From contig NZ_LEKM01000221.1 in the NCBI RefSeq assembly GCF_009761375.1, positions 1 through 64,000 on the forward strand: a stretch of DNA of 64,000 nt. The letters are read 5' to 3'. The translations under genes and the position numbers were made by a program. This document shows positions 55,321 to 64,000 of the stretch, in pieces; the first letter of the stretch is position 1; each line of letters begins with the position of its first letter. This DNA is from Ursidibacter arcticus. Lineage in GTDB: Bacteria > Pseudomonadota > Gammaproteobacteria > Enterobacterales > Pasteurellaceae. The notes below the pieces were generated by a model. The model had not been told where the DNA came from, searched no databases, and worked only from the letters and a program-made list of their open reading frames with translations.

Positions 55321-56664
55321 ATGTTAGAAAAAGTTGTCATTGCAAACCGTGGTGAAATTGCGTTACGCATTTTACGCGCGTGTAAAGAACTCGGTATCAA
55401 AACGGTGGCGGTTCACTCTACGGCAGATCGTGAACTAAAACACGTTCTTCTTGCTGATGAAACCATTTGTATTGGGCCAGCACCATCAACCAAAAGTTAT
55501 TTAAATATTCCTGCGATTATTGCAGCGGCAGAAGTTACTGGGGCGGACGCAATTCACCCTGGTTATGGTTTTTTATCTGAAAATGCTAATTTTGCAGAAC
55601 AAGTAGAAATGTCAGGTTTTACTTTTATCGGCCCAACAGCAGATGTTATTCGTCTAATGGGAGATAAAGTTTCTGCTATCAATGCAATGAAAAAGGCAGG
55701 AGTGCCTTGTGTACCAGGTTCTGGTGGTCCGATTGGGAATGATGTTCAAAAGAATAAAGAGATCGCTCAAAAAATTGGCTACCCTGTGATTATTAAAGCA
55801 TCTGGTGGTGGTGGTGGTCGTGGAATGCGAGTTGTTCATCACGAAAAAGATTTGGAAGAATCTATTGCGATGACAAAAGCAGAAGCGAAAGCCGCATTTA
55901 ATAACGATATGGTTTATATGGAAAAATACCTAGAAAATCCACGCCATATTGAAATTCAAGTGCTTGCAGATACGCACGGAAATGCAGTGTATTTAGCAGA
56001 ACGTGACTGTTCAATGCAACGTCGCCATCAAAAAGTCGTTGAAGAAGCACCTGCACCAGGTATTACTGAAGAATTACGCAAATTTATCGGTGAGCGTTGT
56101 GCTAATGCGTGTATTGAAATTGGCTATCGTGGAGCGGGTACTTTCGAGTTCTTATATGAAAACGGTGAGTTTTATTTCATCGAAATGAATACTCGTTTAC
56201 AAGTAGAACATCCTGTTACAGAAATGATTACAGGTATCGACTTAGTAAAAGAACAACTTCGTGTTGCTGCTGGCTTACCTATTTCAGTTAAACAAGAAGA
56301 TATTAAAGTGCGTGGACACGCGATTGAGTGCCGTATCAATGCGGAAGATCCAAATACATTCTTACCTTCACCAGGCAAAATCACTCGCTTACATATCCCT
56401 GGCGGTTTAGGTGTTCGTTGGGATTCTCATATTTATGCAGGCTATTCTGTTCCACCACATTATGACTCAATGATTGGTAAACTGATCACCTATGCTGAAA
56501 ATCGAGATATTGCCATTCGCCGTATGGAAAATGCGTTATCAGAAACCATTATTGAAGGGATTAAAACGAATATCCCACTTCATCAGCAAATTTTATCTGA
56601 TGAAAACTTCCGTAAAGGTGGGACTAATATCCACTATTTAGAGAAAAAACTAGGATTGAAGTAA
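55321..56664 (+). CDS. accC: Biotin carboxylase of acetyl-CoA carboxylase
   Basis: ATP-grasp enzyme that carboxylates the biotin on AccB. I choose the ATG at 55321 (447 residues, [20 protein letters not shown]), since AAGGA ends nine bases upstream; the ATG at 55315 is only about four bases from it. Family motifs: [16 protein letters not shown], the glycine-rich ATP loop [30 protein letters not shown] and [17 protein letters not shown] strong terminator follows. Confidence 0.96.
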   Translation: MLEKVVIANRGEIALRILRACKELGIKTVAVHSTADRELKHVLLADETICIGPAPSTKSYLNIPAIIAAAEVTGADAIHPGYGFLSENANFAEQVEMSGFTFIGPTADVIRLMGDKVSAINAMKKAGVPCVPGSGGPIGNDVQKNKEIAQKIGYPVIIKASGGGGGRGMRVVHHEKDLEESIAMTKAEAKAAFNNDMVYMEKYLENPRHIEIQVLADTHGNAVYLAERDCSMQRRHQKVVEEAPAPGITEELRKFIGERCANACIEIGYRGAGTFEFLYENGEFYFIEMNTRLQVEHPVTEMITGIDLVKEQLRVAAGLPISVKQEDIKVRGHAIECRINAEDPNTFLPSPGKITRLHIPGGLGVRWDSHIYAGYSVPPHYDSMIGKLITYAENRDIAIRRMENALSETIIEGIKTNIPLHQQILSDENFRKGGTNIHYLEKKLGLK

Positions 56665-56679
56665 TTTAATTCCAGTAAA

Positions 56680-56713
56680 AAATCCCCGAATAATTCATCA
56701 TTATCGGGGATTT
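56680..56713 (+). terminator. Intrinsic terminator after accC
   Basis: AAATCCCCGA (56680-56689) pairs perfectly with TCGGGGATTT (56704-56713), 16 bp after the accC stop. Confidence 0.85.
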
Positions 56714-56723
56714 CTGCTATTGG

Positions 56724-56761
56724 GGTGTAATGGACAAAAACAAATTTTTGTCCATTACACC
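56724..56761. repeat. Dispersed palindromic element, copy 2
   Basis: Perfect 17-bp arms GGTGTAATGGACAAAAA (56724-56740) and its complement (56745-56761) with a 4-bp CAAA centre. It has the same arms as the element at 25899-25939. It follows an already complete accC terminator, so it is not simply a terminator needed by that gene; the region lies between accC and the convergent tRNA-Asp. Confidence 0.75.
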
Positions 56762-56843
56762 ACTTAGGCTAGAAACGAAAAAGCCACTATTAAGTGGCTC
56801 TTTCTAACGTACTAAGGAGGTATATTATGACGTTTAAATTAGT

Positions 56844-56920
56844 TGGCGGAATGGACGGGACTCGAACCCGCGACCCCCTGCGTGACAGGCAGGTATTCTA
56901 ACCAGCTGAACTACCACTCC
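56844..56920 (-). tRNA. tRNA-Asp (anticodon GUC)
   Basis: 77-nt tRNA with encoded CCA. On the minus strand the acceptor stem GGAGTGG/CCATTCC holds one G-T pair, the D arm reads TAGTTCAGCTGGTTAGAAT, the anticodon arm CCTGC-CTGTCAC-GCAGG reads GTC, and the T arm contains GGTTCGAGTCC. The discriminator is G. An inverted repeat AAAGCCACTTAATAGTGGCTTT-like hairpin (near 56778-56803) on its 3' side probably terminates the transcript. Confidence 0.97.
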
Positions 56921-57022
56921 GCAGCGAACGAGGCGTATAATAATAATTTCGTTATGTAGCGTCAAATACTTTTTTCAAAAATTGTTTTTGGTTGCTTTTT
57001 TACTATACAGTTCGTGCATTTT

Positions 57023-57790
57023 TTAGTTTATGGTAGTGTCATCATCAGTGGCTATTTTTGCCCATAAGCAATTTCCTTTAGATTTTTTATCAAGTAACTT
57101 CAAGTAGTCTAAATGTGCTTGTTGTTCTTCTTCGGTTGGTTGTAACACGATTAAACCTTCACTATTGATAGCGGTTTGCACAAAATGGCTATCACTGTCG
57201 ATAGCATTTGTTTCTGTTTCTTCATCAGCTAGCAGTGCAATTTGCCCACCTGTCATCATTAAGAATACATCAGCAAGGATTTCCGCATCCAGTAAAGCTC
57301 CGTGTAATACACGTTTGCTATTATCGATACCTAATCGATCACAAAGAGCATCTAAATTATTTCGCTTGCCAGGGTACATTTTGCGAGCGAGCTGTAAGCT
57401 ATCTGTTACCGTACACATTTCGGCAACTTTGTCAGGGGGATTTGCTAAAAATGAAAATTCGTGATCGATAAAGCCTACGTCAAAGGGGGCATTATGAATA
57501 ATTAGCTCTGCCCCTTTAATAAACTCAAGAAATTCATCCGCAATTTCGGCAAAAGTGGGTTTATCCACCAACATTTCATTGGTAATACCGTGAACTCTTA
57601 TTGCTTCTTCCTCCACTTCTCGTGGTGGCTTGATATAGACGTGATAAGTTTTACCTGTTAAGCGGCGGTTAATCACTTCTACCGCACCAATTTCAATGAT
57701 GTTATGTCCAATATGTGGTGCACCATTGAAATTCATTCCTGTTGTTTCAGTATCAAGTACGACTTGGCGTAATATCGGTTGTTCGCTCAT
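57023..57790 (-). CDS. dnaQ: DNA polymerase III epsilon subunit (proofreading exonuclease)
   Basis: 3'-5' exonuclease of the replicative polymerase. DEDDh motifs: ExoI VLDTETTGMNF (Asp13, Glu15), ExoII HNAPFDVGFIDHE (Asp near 103) and ExoIIIe HGALLDAEILADVF (His and Asp near 162 and 167). The C-terminal tail beyond 185 holds a candidate clamp-binding QTAINSEGL segment and the alpha-binding end. 255 residues, close to E. coli. The usual neighbour rnhA is not in the gap upstream (hslO is). Confidence 0.95.
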   Translation of the reverse strand: MSEQPILRQVVLDTETTGMNFNGAPHIGHNIIEIGAVEVINRRLTGKTYHVYIKPPREVEEEAIRVHGITNEMLVDKPTFAEIADEFLEFIKGAELIIHNAPFDVGFIDHEFSFLANPPDKVAEMCTVTDSLQLARKMYPGKRNNLDALCDRLGIDNSKRVLHGALLDAEILADVFLMMTGGQIALLADEETETNAIDSDSHFVQTAINSEGLIVLQPTEEEQQAHLDYLKLLDKKSKGNCLWAKIATDDDTTIN

Positions 57791-57834
57791 TTTATCTTCA
57801 AAGGCTAGTACAATAGATGGGGTATTATAGACGT

Positions 57835-57879
57835 TAAGCGGTTAGATTTCGCAAATTTTTTACAAAATCAAACCGCTTA
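57835..57879 (-). terminator. Uptake-signal-pair terminator after hslO
   Basis: TAAGCGGTT (57835-57843) and AACCGCTTA (57871-57879), with further A/T pairing inside, lie 15 bp beyond the hslO stop on the minus strand and ahead of dnaQ. Confidence 0.65.
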
Positions 57880-57893
57880 GGCAGGCGAGTTTG

Positions 57894-58769
57894 TTATGCT
57901 TGTTGTTTAAGGGCATTGATGGCGTTTTCGTCAAAGAAATATTGTGTACCACAACATTCACATTGCATATCTATTACCCCATTTTTTTCCGCAAGCATTT
58001 CCGCAATTTCTTCATCTGGCACGAGCATAATCGCAGCACCTGAACGTTCTCTTGAACAACCACATTTAAATTCAGTCTGTTGAGCAGGATAAACTTCAAC
58101 CACTTCTTCGTGGAATAAGCGATAAAGTAGTTCTTCAGCACTTAAACTAAATAATTCATCATCTTTGATCGTTGATGTTAGTGTCGCTAAATGTTCAAAA
58201 TCATCGGGCGTACCTGTACCATCTGGAACAATCTGTAATAAAGTTCCACCAGCGACAGCTTGTCCAGCATACTCTCCAACACGAATCACTAATTGTGTCG
58301 CTAACTGCTCTGAACGAGCAAAATAATCTTCCAAACATTCGCTAATAGTTGGTTTATCAAGACTAACTACGCCTTGATAACGCTCACCTTTTTCAGGAAT
58401 AATTGAGATTACCAAGACACCATTGCCGATCATTTCAGACAATGTAGCATTGTCTGCAATATCGCCATCAACTCGAGCTAAAGCACGAAATTGTTGTTGA
58501 TCATTACCGTTTACTACCGCTAATTTTAGTGCGCCATCTCCCTGAATTTGTACCGTAATAGCACCTTCAAATTTCAGTGTTGCAGTGAGCAGGCTAGTTG
58601 CTACCAACATTTCCCCTAATAGATTTTGTACCGCTTTAGGGTAGTGATGAGTATTAAGGGTTTCGGTAAACGTATTGTTTAAACGCACCCATTCGCCGCG
58701 TACTGCACGATTTTGGAAAAGAAAGCGATAGAGTTTGTCATTATCTTGATGAGCTTGAATTGAGGTCAT
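57894..58769 (-). CDS. hslO: Redox-regulated chaperone Hsp33
   Basis: Cytoplasmic holdase activated by oxidative unfolding of its zinc centre. The 291 residues include FLFQNRAVRGEWVRLN, GDGALKLAVVNG and the C-terminal zinc motif CGC...CECC (CxC about 30 residues before CxxC), with one extra Cys inside the CxxC. It overlaps hslR by four bases (ATGA). The hslR-hslO pair is as in E. coli. Confidence 0.95.
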   Translation of the reverse strand: MTSIQAHQDNDKLYRFLFQNRAVRGEWVRLNNTFTETLNTHHYPKAVQNLLGEMLVATSLLTATLKFEGAITVQIQGDGALKLAVVNGNDQQQFRALARVDGDIADNATLSEMIGNGVLVISIIPEKGERYQGVVSLDKPTISECLEDYFARSEQLATQLVIRVGEYAGQAVAGGTLLQIVPDGTGTPDDFEHLATLTSTIKDDELFSLSAEELLYRLFHEEVVEVYPAQQTEFKCGCSRERSGAAIMLVPDEEIAEMLAEKNGVIDMQCECCGTQYFFDENAINALKQQA

Positions 58770-59179
58770 AATGTATCCGAGTTAGTCAGTTTAAATTTAA
58801 TCAGATCTCGACGCTCTTTTTTATTTGGACGACGATCTGGATGTGGCATAGAAAGCGCATTCGCTTTACGAGCAAAGGCTAATTTCTCACGTTCTTGAAT
58901 GCTTTTTTCAGTTTCTTGATAAAGTTTTTGTGCTTCAGGTGCGCCTTTACGTTGATCACTTAAAGCAATAACTAAAACCTCTTTTTCTTCATTCCCTTGG
59001 CGAAGTTTAATGGTTGCTCCAACTTCAACAGCTTTACTTACTTTGGCTCGTTGTCCGTTATATTGCACCTTTCCGCCTTCTATCATCGCTTTCGCAATGC
59101 TACGGGTTTTATAAAAACGAGCTGCCCATAGCCATTTATCTAGGCGAATATCGTTGTTTTCGGTCTCTTTTTGTTTCAT
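58766..59179 (-). CDS. hslR: Heat shock protein 15 (ribosome-associated)
   Basis: Hsp15 binds free 50S subunits carrying a nascent chain and helps recycle stalled ribosomes. From the ATG at 59179 (a TTG two codons earlier is less likely) the protein has 137 residues with an N-terminal S4 RNA-binding domain IRLDKWLWAARFYKTRSIAKAMIEGGKVQYNGQRAKVSKAVEVG. A basic C-terminal tail ends PHPDRRPNKKERRDLIKFK. First gene of the hslR-hslO-(dnaQ) series. Confidence 0.93.
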   Translation of the reverse strand: MKQKETENNDIRLDKWLWAARFYKTRSIAKAMIEGGKVQYNGQRAKVSKAVEVGATIKLRQGNEEKEVLVIALSDQRKGAPEAQKLYQETEKSIQEREKLAFARKANALSMPHPDRRPNKKERRDLIKFKLTNSDTL

Positions 59180-59372
59180 TATCAAGTTACTTTAGCAAAA
59201 CAATAGCGTGCAAGATGGGGGAATTTTATAAAAATTCAAGCAACAAGCGGTAAGATTTCAGAAAAAATTTGCAAAAAAGCCAATTTCGCTGTATTCTTCA
59301 ACAACTCAATTCTATTGAAATTCCTGAATTAATCTAATATTTAATCCAATCTTAAACATATATAACATTTCT

Positions 59373-60635
59373 ATGCATCTTACAGAACTAAAAAATACAC
59401 CTGTTTCGGAGCTTGTCCGTATCGGTGAAGAACAAATGGGGCTAGAGAATTTAGCTCGTTTACGCAAACAAGACATCGTTTTCGCTATTCTTAAACAACA
59501 CGCCAAAAGTGGTGAAGACATTTTCGGACAGGGCGTGTTAGAAATCTTACCAGATGGCTTTGGTTTCTTGCGTTCAGGCGATAGCTCTTATTTAGCTGGC
59601 CCTGATGATATTTATGTTTCCCCAAGCCAAATTCGCCGTTTTAATTTACAAACAGGTGATTCGATTGAAGGGAAAATTCGTCCGCCAAAAGAAGGTGAAC
59701 GTTATTTCGCACTTTTAAAAGTCGATAAAGTAAATGATGATAAGCCTGAAGTTTCTCGTAGCAAAATCTTATTTGAAAACTTAACGCCATTACACGCTAA
59801 CTCTCGTTTAAGAATGGAACGTGGTAACGGCTCAACCGAAGATTTAACCGCTCGTATTTTAGATTTAGCATCACCTATCGGAAAAGGGCAACGTGGTTTG
59901 ATTGTTGCACCACCAAAAGCGGGTAAAACCGTTCTTCTACAAAATATTGCTCAAAGCATTACGAATAATTACCCTGAATGTGAATTGATCGTTCTCTTGA
60001 TCGATGAGCGTCCAGAAGAAGTAACAGAAATGCAACGCACAGTGCGTGGTGAAGTGATTGCTTCTACCTTTGATGAGCCAGCAACACGCCACGTTCAAGT
60101 TGCTGAAATGGTAATCGAAAAAGCAAAACGCTTAGTTGAACATAAAAAAGATGTTGTGATCTTACTTGACTCCATTACTCGTTTAGCTCGTGCTTATAAC
60201 ACAGTCACTCCAGCCTCAGGTAAAATTTTATCAGGTGGTGTGGATGCCAACGCATTACATCGTCCAAAACGTTTCTTCGGTGCTGCGCGTAACGTAGAAG
60301 AAGGTGGTAGCTTAACCATTATTGCGACTGCACTTGTTGATACAGGCTCAAAAATGGACGAAGTTATTTTTGAAGAGTTTAAAGGAACAGGTAATATGGA
60401 ATTACACCTTTCACGCAAAATTGCTGAAAAACGTGTATTCCCAGCAATCGACTTTAACCGTTCAGGTACTCGTAAAGAAGACTTACTCACTACACCTGAT
60501 GAATTACAAAAAATGTGGATTCTTCGTAAAATTCTTAACCCAATGGGTGAAGTGGAAGCGATGGAATTCTTAATTGATAAACTGATGGTGGCTAAAACGA
60601 ACGATGAGTTCTTTGAAGTAATGAAACGTTCGTAG
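59373..60635 (+). CDS. rho: Transcription termination factor Rho
   Basis: Hexameric RNA helicase that ends factor-dependent transcripts. 420 residues: N-terminal helix bundle [15 protein letters not shown], cold-shock-like RNA domain ([29 protein letters not shown]), Walker [12 protein letters not shown], the Q-loop [37 protein letters not shown], and the R-loop [32 protein letters not shown]. Standard size. Divergent from hslR. Confidence 0.98.
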   Translation: MHLTELKNTPVSELVRIGEEQMGLENLARLRKQDIVFAILKQHAKSGEDIFGQGVLEILPDGFGFLRSGDSSYLAGPDDIYVSPSQIRRFNLQTGDSIEGKIRPPKEGERYFALLKVDKVNDDKPEVSRSKILFENLTPLHANSRLRMERGNGSTEDLTARILDLASPIGKGQRGLIVAPPKAGKTVLLQNIAQSITNNYPECELIVLLIDERPEEVTEMQRTVRGEVIASTFDEPATRHVQVAEMVIEKAKRLVEHKKDVVILLDSITRLARAYNTVTPASGKILSGGVDANALHRPKRFFGAARNVEEGGSLTIIATALVDTGSKMDEVIFEEFKGTGNMELHLSRKIAEKRVFPAIDFNRSGTRKEDLLTTPDELQKMWILRKILNPMGEVEAMEFLIDKLMVAKTNDEFFEVMKRS

Positions 60636-60799
60636 GTGTAGAAAATCAAACCTAATCTAACGGTGTAATGGAGAAAACATCTCTATTGAAAGAGGCTGTT
60701 AAAAAGCTTAAAAAATAATTTAGTCAGTAAAAATCGGTAAAGAATGGAGTAAATTGTCTTTACCGATTTTCCTATTACTCATTCAAGAGGATTACAAAG
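60636..60799. other. Intergenic rho / aldA with terminator
   Basis: The 164-bp gap holds a strong bidirectional hairpin AAAATCGGTAAAGA (60730-60743) / TCTTTACCGATTTT (60757-60770) between the convergent genes. It also has GGTGTAATGGA (60662-60672), which equals the first 11 bases of the dispersed palindromic element. No gene is seen. Confidence 0.65.
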
Positions 60800-62245
60800 T
60801 TACACCTTATCATCAAACTGCAAATAGACGACTTGGGTTTGTAAATACTCTTCTAATCCGTGTTTACCATCAGCACCACCAATACCAGATTTACGCCAAC
60901 CTGCATGATAACCTTGCATTGCTTCAAAATTCTCACGATTAACGTAGGTTTCACCAAATTTTAAACGAGAAATAATTTTCATCGCCTTATTGATATTTTG
61001 TGTATAAACCGAAGATGTTAAGCCATATTCACAATCATTTGCGAGAACAATCACTTCATCAATGGTTTCAAATGTCGCAACAGGGATAACTGGGCCGAAG
61101 ATTTCAGAACGCATAATCTCCATTGAATTATCTACATTATCAATAATCGTTGGCTCAAAATAGTAGCCTGTTCCTTCCACAATGTTTCCACCAAGGACTA
61201 GTTTTCCGCCTTGTTGTAAAGAGCGTTCAACTAATTCTTTTACTTTAACTAAGCCTTTCTCATTGACCAAAGGCCCCATATCAATATCTTGATTTTCTAA
61301 CGGATTACCGTAACGAACTGCTTTCATTCTCTCTACTAATTTCTGAACAAAAGTTTCTTTAACACTACTGTGAACATAAATTCGTTCCGCACAGTTACAA
61401 ACTTGCCCTGAATTAATAATACGAGAATTAACAACAGCAGTTGCTGCAAGATCTAAATCAGCATCATCAAGAATAATTGCTGGGGCTTTACCACCTAACT
61501 CTAAATTCACTTTTACAATATTTTTACTTGCAGCTTCCATTACTTTATGTCCTGCAAGTTGGCTACCTGTGAAAGATACCATTCCTACTTTCTCATTAGA
61601 TGATAACTCTGGACCTACTTCATTGCCGAAACCTGTCACCACATTAAATACCCCTTTAGGTAAGCCAATTTCGTGAACAATTTCAGCAAATAAAATTGCA
61701 TTATTCGGCGCATCTTCGCTTGGTTTTATTACTATGGTATTACCTGTAACTAATGCTGGTGCGGTTTTACGCGCAATCAAAAAGAATGGAAAATTCCAAG
61801 GTAATATTCCTGTTGTTACACCAATAGCTTTTTTATATAAGAAAATGTGCTCATTAGGACGATCACTTTGAATAATTTCTCCTTCATAGCGTCTTGCCCA
61901 TTCAGCCATATAATCCATATAGTCAGCCGTAAAATTCACTTCAACTAAAGATAGTGCTAACGTTTTACCCATTTCTTCAGAAATTGTCTTTGCGATCTCA
62001 TCAGCTCGTGCTCGAATACCATTAGCAATTAAACGTAGATATTTAGCTCTTTCTATGGCTGGTAAGCGCTCCCAAGATTCCTGAGCTTCATAAGCCGCAT
62101 CAATTGCAATTTTGGCATCAATATCACTTGAACGAGGCACAAGAGAAATCACTGCTTCAGTTGCAGGGTTATATACTTCTAATGTGTGTCCGTGTGCGGC
62201 ATCAGTAAATTTACCATTGATATACATTTGATAGGATTTAGCCAT
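60800..62245 (-). CDS. aldA: Aldehyde dehydrogenase AldA (lactaldehyde/glycolaldehyde type)
   Basis: NAD-dependent aldehyde dehydrogenase of 481 residues. It closely resembles E. coli AldA, which oxidises L-lactaldehyde from fucose/rhamnose breakdown and glycolaldehyde. Motifs: YNPATEAVISLVPRSS, NFPFFLIARKTAPALVTGNTIVIKPSED, SFTGSQLAGHKVM, catalytic Glu in VNLELGGKAPAII and catalytic Cys in NSGQVCNCAERIYVH. No sugar genes are adjacent. A CRP-type site lies 138 bp upstream. Confidence 0.9.
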   Translation of the reverse strand: MAKSYQMYINGKFTDAAHGHTLEVYNPATEAVISLVPRSSDIDAKIAIDAAYEAQESWERLPAIERAKYLRLIANGIRARADEIAKTISEEMGKTLALSLVEVNFTADYMDYMAEWARRYEGEIIQSDRPNEHIFLYKKAIGVTTGILPWNFPFFLIARKTAPALVTGNTIVIKPSEDAPNNAILFAEIVHEIGLPKGVFNVVTGFGNEVGPELSSNEKVGMVSFTGSQLAGHKVMEAASKNIVKVNLELGGKAPAIILDDADLDLAATAVVNSRIINSGQVCNCAERIYVHSSVKETFVQKLVERMKAVRYGNPLENQDIDMGPLVNEKGLVKVKELVERSLQQGGKLVLGGNIVEGTGYYFEPTIIDNVDNSMEIMRSEIFGPVIPVATFETIDEVIVLANDCEYGLTSSVYTQNINKAMKIISRLKFGETYVNRENFEAMQGYHAGWRKSGIGGADGKHGLEEYLQTQVVYLQFDDKV

Positions 62246-62590
62246 AATAGACTCCTTGGTGTAAGTAATTATTCAAAAATATGATCATTTAATGTTGAAA
62301 TGTCATAAAGGGTAGATATATTTTCGAATAAAAAATCAACTCTTTAAATAAATTTGTGGTTTTTGTTGGAAAAATGTTAAATATTTGTGATTTTGCTCAC
62401 AATTTTTATCTATTGAGAAGAAAATGAATGCCCGATTTACTCAAATAATGTCAATAACGGTCATAATTTCAGGAATATAAGCGGTGGGTTTAGTAGAAAA
62501 TTTTGCGAGTTAAAATGAAAATAAAAAACCCGATAACTTTCGCTATCGGGTTTTTCTGAACCTTAAAGAAGGTAAAAGTATTATCAAAAA
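62246..62590 (-). promoter_or_regulatory. aldA control region with CRP site; rplL terminator
   Basis: 345 bp without genes. TGTGA-N6-TCACA (62386-62401, centre TTTTGC) is an exact CRP core and probably makes aldA cAMP-dependent. At 62526-62553 the stem AAACCCGATA/TATCGGGTTT with T runs on both sides terminates rplL on the minus strand. An AAGCGGT uptake core is at about 62480. Confidence 0.8.
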
Positions 62591-62959
62591 TTATTTGATA
62601 TCTACTTTTGCACCAGCTTCTTCTAATTCTTTCTTAAGTGCTTCAGCTTCAGCTTTAGAGATACCCTCTTTTAATGCTGCTGGAGCAGATTCAACTAAGT
62701 CTTTAGCTTCTTTTAAGCCTAAGCCTGTTGCACCACGTACTGCTTTGATTACTGCTACTTTGTTAGCACCTGCTTCTGCAAGGATAACATCGAATTCAGT
62801 TTTCTCTTCAGCTGCTTCTGCTGGACCAGCTGCTACTGCAACTGCAGCCGCTGCTGCTGATACGCCAAATTTTTCTTCCATCGCTGCGATTAATTCAACG
62901 ATTTCTGATACTGATTTAGAAGCAATCGCTTCGATAAGTTGTTCGTTAGTTAATGACAT
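62591..62959 (-). CDS. rplL: 50S ribosomal protein L7/L12
   Basis: Stalk protein that recruits translation factors. From the ATG at 62959 it is 122 residues, [20 protein letters not shown], with an Ala-rich hinge (residues ~37-53) and the C-terminal domain [41 protein letters not shown] codons just upstream are in frame but unlikely. Followed by a strong terminator rather than by rpoB. Confidence 0.98.
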   Translation of the reverse strand: MSLTNEQLIEAIASKSVSEIVELIAAMEEKFGVSAAAAAVAVAAGPAEAAEEKTEFDVILAEAGANKVAVIKAVRGATGLGLKEAKDLVESAPAALKEGISKAEAEALKKELEEAGAKVDIK

Positions 62960-63016
62960 AACAATCAATTCCTAAAGTAAATAAGTTAAACGAGTTAAGA
63001 ATACGGCGGATAAAAA

Positions 63017-63508
63017 TTATGCCGCTTCTTGTAATTTGTCGCGTAATGCCGCAAGAGTGCGAACAAGTTTGCCTGCCGCAGCTTCTTTCATTGTGCCCAT
63101 TAAACGTGCAATTGCTTCTTCGTAAGTTGGTAATGTTGCTAAGAATTCAACATCTTGCACTTTACCTTCAAAGGCTGCACCTTTAATTTCAAACTCTTTG
63201 TTTGCTTTTGCAAAGTCTTTGAACAAACGTGCTGCTGCACCTGGGTGTTCGTTAGAGAATGCAATAAGAGTTGGACCTGTAAACGTATCTGCTAAGCACT
63301 CAAATTCAGTGCCTTCAACCGCACGACGTAATAATGTATTACGAACAACACGCATTGAAACACCTGCTTCGCGAGCAGACTTACGTAATTCAGTCATTTT
63401 CTCTACTGTTACGCCACGAGAATCCGCAACCACAGCAGAAAGGGCACCTCTGGCAGCTTCGTTTACTTCGGCAACAATTGCTTTTTTGTCTTGAAGATTT
63501 AATGCCAT
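63017..63508 (-). CDS. rplJ: 50S ribosomal protein L10
   Basis: Stalk base protein that anchors L7/L12 dimers on 23S rRNA. From the ATG at 63508 (GGAGC upstream) it has 163 residues, [46 protein letters not shown], and a C-terminal helix for L7/L12 binding. The further in-frame extension to 63535 is not supported. Likely autoregulated through the structured leader upstream. Confidence 0.97.
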   Translation of the reverse strand: MALNLQDKKAIVAEVNEAARGALSAVVADSRGVTVEKMTELRKSAREAGVSMRVVRNTLLRRAVEGTEFECLADTFTGPTLIAFSNEHPGAAARLFKDFAKANKEFEIKGAAFEGKVQDVEFLATLPTYEEAIARLMGTMKEAAAGKLVRTLAALRDKLQEAA

Positions 63509-63809
63509 TGGTTTAGCTCCTGATACACTCCACAAAAAACGTGGAATTTACAAAAAATCTCAAAAAAGTGACCGCTTGTCATAATTAGATTTTATCTAAG
63601 TTACAATAAGCAACGTTTTTGAGGCTAAGGTGTCCAGAAGCAGATTATTCTGTCTGTTCACCATCTACGTAGGGTTATTAAGAACCTAAGTTCACCTACG
63701 GTCTTGGATGGGGCTTGAAAGGCAAGCACCATCAGATGACCTAAAAGGTCAAAACAGCCGTAGATTATAGAGATAATCTACGACCTTGTAAAGATTGTTT
63801 TATCAACAA
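63509..63809 (-). ncRNA. rplJ leader (L10-type autoregulatory RNA)
   Basis: 300-nt untranslated gap between rplA and rplJ with several stem-loops. The CGTAGATTAT/ATAATCTACG hairpin (63759-63782) has a 4-base loop, and GACCTAAAAGGTC (63738-63750) is a small stem. A GC-richer middle part includes CACCTACGGTC and CACCATCAG. Location and size fit the L10 leader, to which the L10-L12 complex binds to repress translation. A plain intergenic promoter/processing region is the alternative. Confidence 0.65.
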
Positions 63810-64000
63810 TTATAGTGAAGACTGATCAACAGCAACACCAGCACCCATAGTTGTTGAGATGCTTACTTTCTTGATAAATACACCTTTCGCAGTTGTTGGT
63901 TTAGCTTTTGCTAAAGCCGCTAACAATGCGTTTAAGTTATCTTTTAATTGCTCTGGAGAGAAATCTGCTTTACCGATAGTTGTGTGGATAATACCATTTT
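63810..64000 (-). CDS. rplA: 50S ribosomal protein L1, C-terminal part
   Basis: 3' part only; the gene runs out of the window at 64000. The last 62 codons read ...[22 protein letters not shown], then [40 protein letters not shown] and stop. This is the unmistakable C-terminus of L1 (SISTTMGxG). It precedes rplJ-rplL in the same direction, as in the standard rplKAJL order. Confidence 0.96.
   Translation of the reverse strand, partial: NGIIHTTIGKADFSPEQLKDNLNALLAALAKAKPTTAKGVFIKKVSISTTMGAGVAVDQSSL

Noticed and set aside
62595..63516. Open frames on the plus strand opposite rplL and rplJ
   Set aside because: Shadows of highly biased ribosomal protein codons.

Overview
This is chromosomal DNA of a Pasteurellaceae bacterium. 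The strongest sign is the dense scatter of the uptake signal core AAGCGGT, often as ACAAGCGGT(C). That is the 'Apl' type of the Actinobacillus pleuropneumoniae / Mannheimia / Haemophilus ducreyi branch, not the 'Hin' type (AAGTGCGGT). Many copies form inverted pairs behind genes and probably double as terminators. The AT-rich composition and gene content agree (comNOPQ-recC, oapA, HvfA-type metallophore, matP-lonH-fabA). Species cannot be decided from the window.

Layout. 0-1.2 kb: tuf. 1.2-3.5: thiamine ABC transporter thiPQ without its binding protein. 3.6-7.8: a small DUF406 protein, two LPS heptosyltransferases (waaC, waaF), an MliC-like lipoprotein and OapA. 8.0-11.3: competence DNA receptor comEA, psd, and the late cytochrome c maturation genes dsbE-ccmH-ccmI. 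11.4-17.7: YdiJ-type dehydrogenase, MenI-like thioesterase, ornithine aminotransferase with an NhaC-family antiporter. 17.8-25.9: the conserved block rsfS-rlmH-mrdA-mrdB-rlpA-dacA-ybeD-lipB-lipA (rod-shape wall synthesis plus lipoate). 25.9-28.6: nhaA, a half-size EamA protein, rpmH-rnpA-yidD. 28.8-31.4: a four-gene RiPP copper-metallophore operon, hvfX-hvfA-hvfB-hvfC. 31.4-36.4: yigZ, a TAXI-type TRAP transporter and its universal stress protein. 36.5-40.9: an accessory island with a restriction-modification system (two C5 methyltransferases around a DUF3883 nuclease) and a VapBC-type toxin-antitoxin pair. 41-46: fmt, znuA, matP, lonH, fabA. 46.1-54.6: competence pseudopilins comNOPQ, recC, ptrA. 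54.7-56.9: accB-accC and tRNA-Asp. 57-60.6: dnaQ, hslO, hslR, rho. 60.8-64: aldA, rplL, rplJ with its leader, and the 3' end of rplA.

How the parts work together. Two palindromes of the CRP-S (Sxy-dependent) competence type stand before comEA and before comN, linking distant genes into one natural-transformation regulon. Together with the uptake sequences they point to a naturally competent organism. The hvf operon is the most interesting system: a secreted cysteine-repeat precursor (six EGKCG motifs) beside its MNIO (DUF692) modifying enzyme, a DUF2063 partner and a DoxX membrane protein, behind an ECF-sigma-like promoter. A hairpin between precursor and enzyme genes could set a high precursor-to-enzyme ratio. 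The restriction-modification system is laid out M-R-M, as expected for an asymmetric recognition sequence.
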